From JBGPIK01 sp041484845 (GTDB lineage Bacteria; Desulfobacterota; Binatia; UBA9968), in the NCBI GenBank assembly GCA_041484845.1, contig JBGPIK010000065.1, forward strand, positions 1 through 21,926: DNA of 21,926 nucleotides, in the 5' to 3' direction. The notes beneath the pieces were generated by a model. That model saw only the letters and a program-made list of their open reading frames with translations, ran no database searches and had not been told where the DNA came from. Each line of letters begins with the position of its first letter. Position 1 is the stretch's first letter. Position numbers and translations under genes: made by a program. Below, in pieces: positions 21,367-21,926 of this stretch.

Positions 21367-21761
21367 CGTACGAGAGCTTGCTGGCCCTGGCTTTGGAGAT
21401 CCGTTTTAGCGCTTCCGTTTCGGTGGGGCCCACCTGACCAATGGCCGGAATGGTGAAAATTGCATTTGGGAAAACGTTGAAGTCCGCCTTACGTTCATTG
21501 CCCTTGAGGGGTAAGCCACCGGCGGACGAAACCGGCGGTAGTGTTCGCGTTGAACAAGTAAGTCGAAGAAGGGGAGCGACAGACCGGGCTGCGCTCTCCT
21601 ATTTTTACAGTGCAAATTTATAGAATGACGGCGCACGATCTTCTCAACTCTAGCCAATCCTCCCTGGAATGATAATATGAATGCATACAACCCACGGGGA
21701 AAATGTCCAGGCCGCGCCTGCCCGGTTCGGGAGGACTAGGGGGCCACTAGAGGGATAAACC
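21367..21761. other. Region without recognised gene
   Basis: About 395 bases with only weak frames. ACCGGCGG occurs twice as a direct repeat (21519-21538 area). No tRNA, terminator or promoter was convincing. The stretch before 21762 holds AGAGGG, a plausible ribosome site for the next gene. Confidence 0.4.
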
Positions 21762-21926
21762 ATGAAGCAGTACAAAGGCCATCCTATTTATGGAATAGCA
21801 GTTCCTGCGCCCGGGCATCGCTGGTGCTCGCGCGGACTGGTGTTTGATAGGGACCTAACCCAGACAATAGAGATTAAACGAATCCAGAGCGCCACGGAGT
21901 TAGTTTTTGCGGGCAAGCAACAAGCC
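21762..21926 (+). CDS. Small hypothetical protein, 3' end cut by window
   Basis: Open frame from ATG 21762 to the window edge, 55 codons, beginning MKQYKGHPIYGIAVPAPG and continuing HRWCSRGLVFD, then RDLTQTIEIKRIQSA. AGAGGG lies about eight bases upstream. The composition, with W-C, R-G and D-R-x-L turns, looks like a real small cytosolic protein, but I do not recognise a family. The gene continues outside the window. Confidence 0.6.
   Translation, partial: MKQYKGHPIYGIAVPAPGHRWCSRGLVFDRDLTQTIEIKRIQSATELVFAGKQQA

Noticed and set aside
1..21926. tRNA, rRNA, CRISPR array or tRNA-Sec within the window
   Set aside because: No cloverleaf, rRNA-like stretch or regularly spaced repeat-spacer pattern was recognised by eye in the intergenic regions; a covariance-model scan was not possible.

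Overview
The window looks like chromosome of an uncultured, GC-moderate Gram-negative-type bacterium. It has many periplasmic binding proteins with signal peptides, an ECF sigma/anti-sigma pair, a ThiI without a rhodanese domain, and an arsenosugar-type ArsM/ArsS pair. That mix, with the abundance of NMT1-like binding proteins, recalls soil and subsurface Deltaproteobacteria, Binatota or Tectomicrobia MAGs. This placement is inference only.

Layout. (1) 1-3844, plus strand: a Fe3+-type ABC importer (binding protein cut by the window edge, fused double-domain permease, ATPase). (2) 4053-6641, plus: an NMT1-like binding protein, a MobA/MocA-like nucleotidyltransferase and a 4,5-dihydroxyphthalate-decarboxylase-like binding-fold protein, closely packed. 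(3) 6642-6907: two kinds of dispersed repeat between convergent genes; then thiI (minus). (4) 8186-9772, plus: cupin, NTF2-like and SDR genes. (5) 9773-11489, minus: a compact mercury-type operon merR - thioredoxin-like - merF - CopZ-like [2Fe-2S] protein behind a well-formed MerR operator, with no merA. (6) 11794-12294, plus: an OsmC-family gene whose redox Cys codon is an in-frame TGA followed by a good bacterial SECIS hairpin, so a selenoprotein. (7) 12390-12630: a small inverted-repeat element (MITE). (8) 12634-19548, minus: a seven-gene operon of secreted protein - arsM - arsS - PiT transporter - VTT/TVP38 membrane protein - flavin disulfide reductase - deiodinase-like redoxin. (9) 19860-21298, plus: ECF sigma and zinc anti-sigma factor, divergent from the operon. 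(10) 21299-21926: GTTCAA repeats, then the start of a small hypothetical gene.

The most striking observation is in the deiodinase-like gene (12634-13353). An in-frame TAA sits exactly where deiodinases carry catalytic selenocysteine (FGSVT-stop-PPF). The rest of the protein continues open in the same frame for 177 codons, and a SECIS-like hairpin with a GGTT loop follows at the right distance. The OsmC gene 650 bp away uses TGA in the equivalent role. So the TAA is a fresh Sec-codon mutation, a sequencing error, or a case of UAA read as selenocysteine.

The second point is regulatory. The sigma gene and the divergent arsenic/redox operon each have an upstream GGAAC-N18-GTTATA element with identical spacing, which suggests that the ECF factor controls itself and the seven-gene operon. 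Together the right half of the window reads as a metal(loid) and oxidative-stress island: mercury uptake and sensing, arsenic methylation and arsenosugar chemistry, phosphate/arsenate transport and selenium-based thiol redox proteins.
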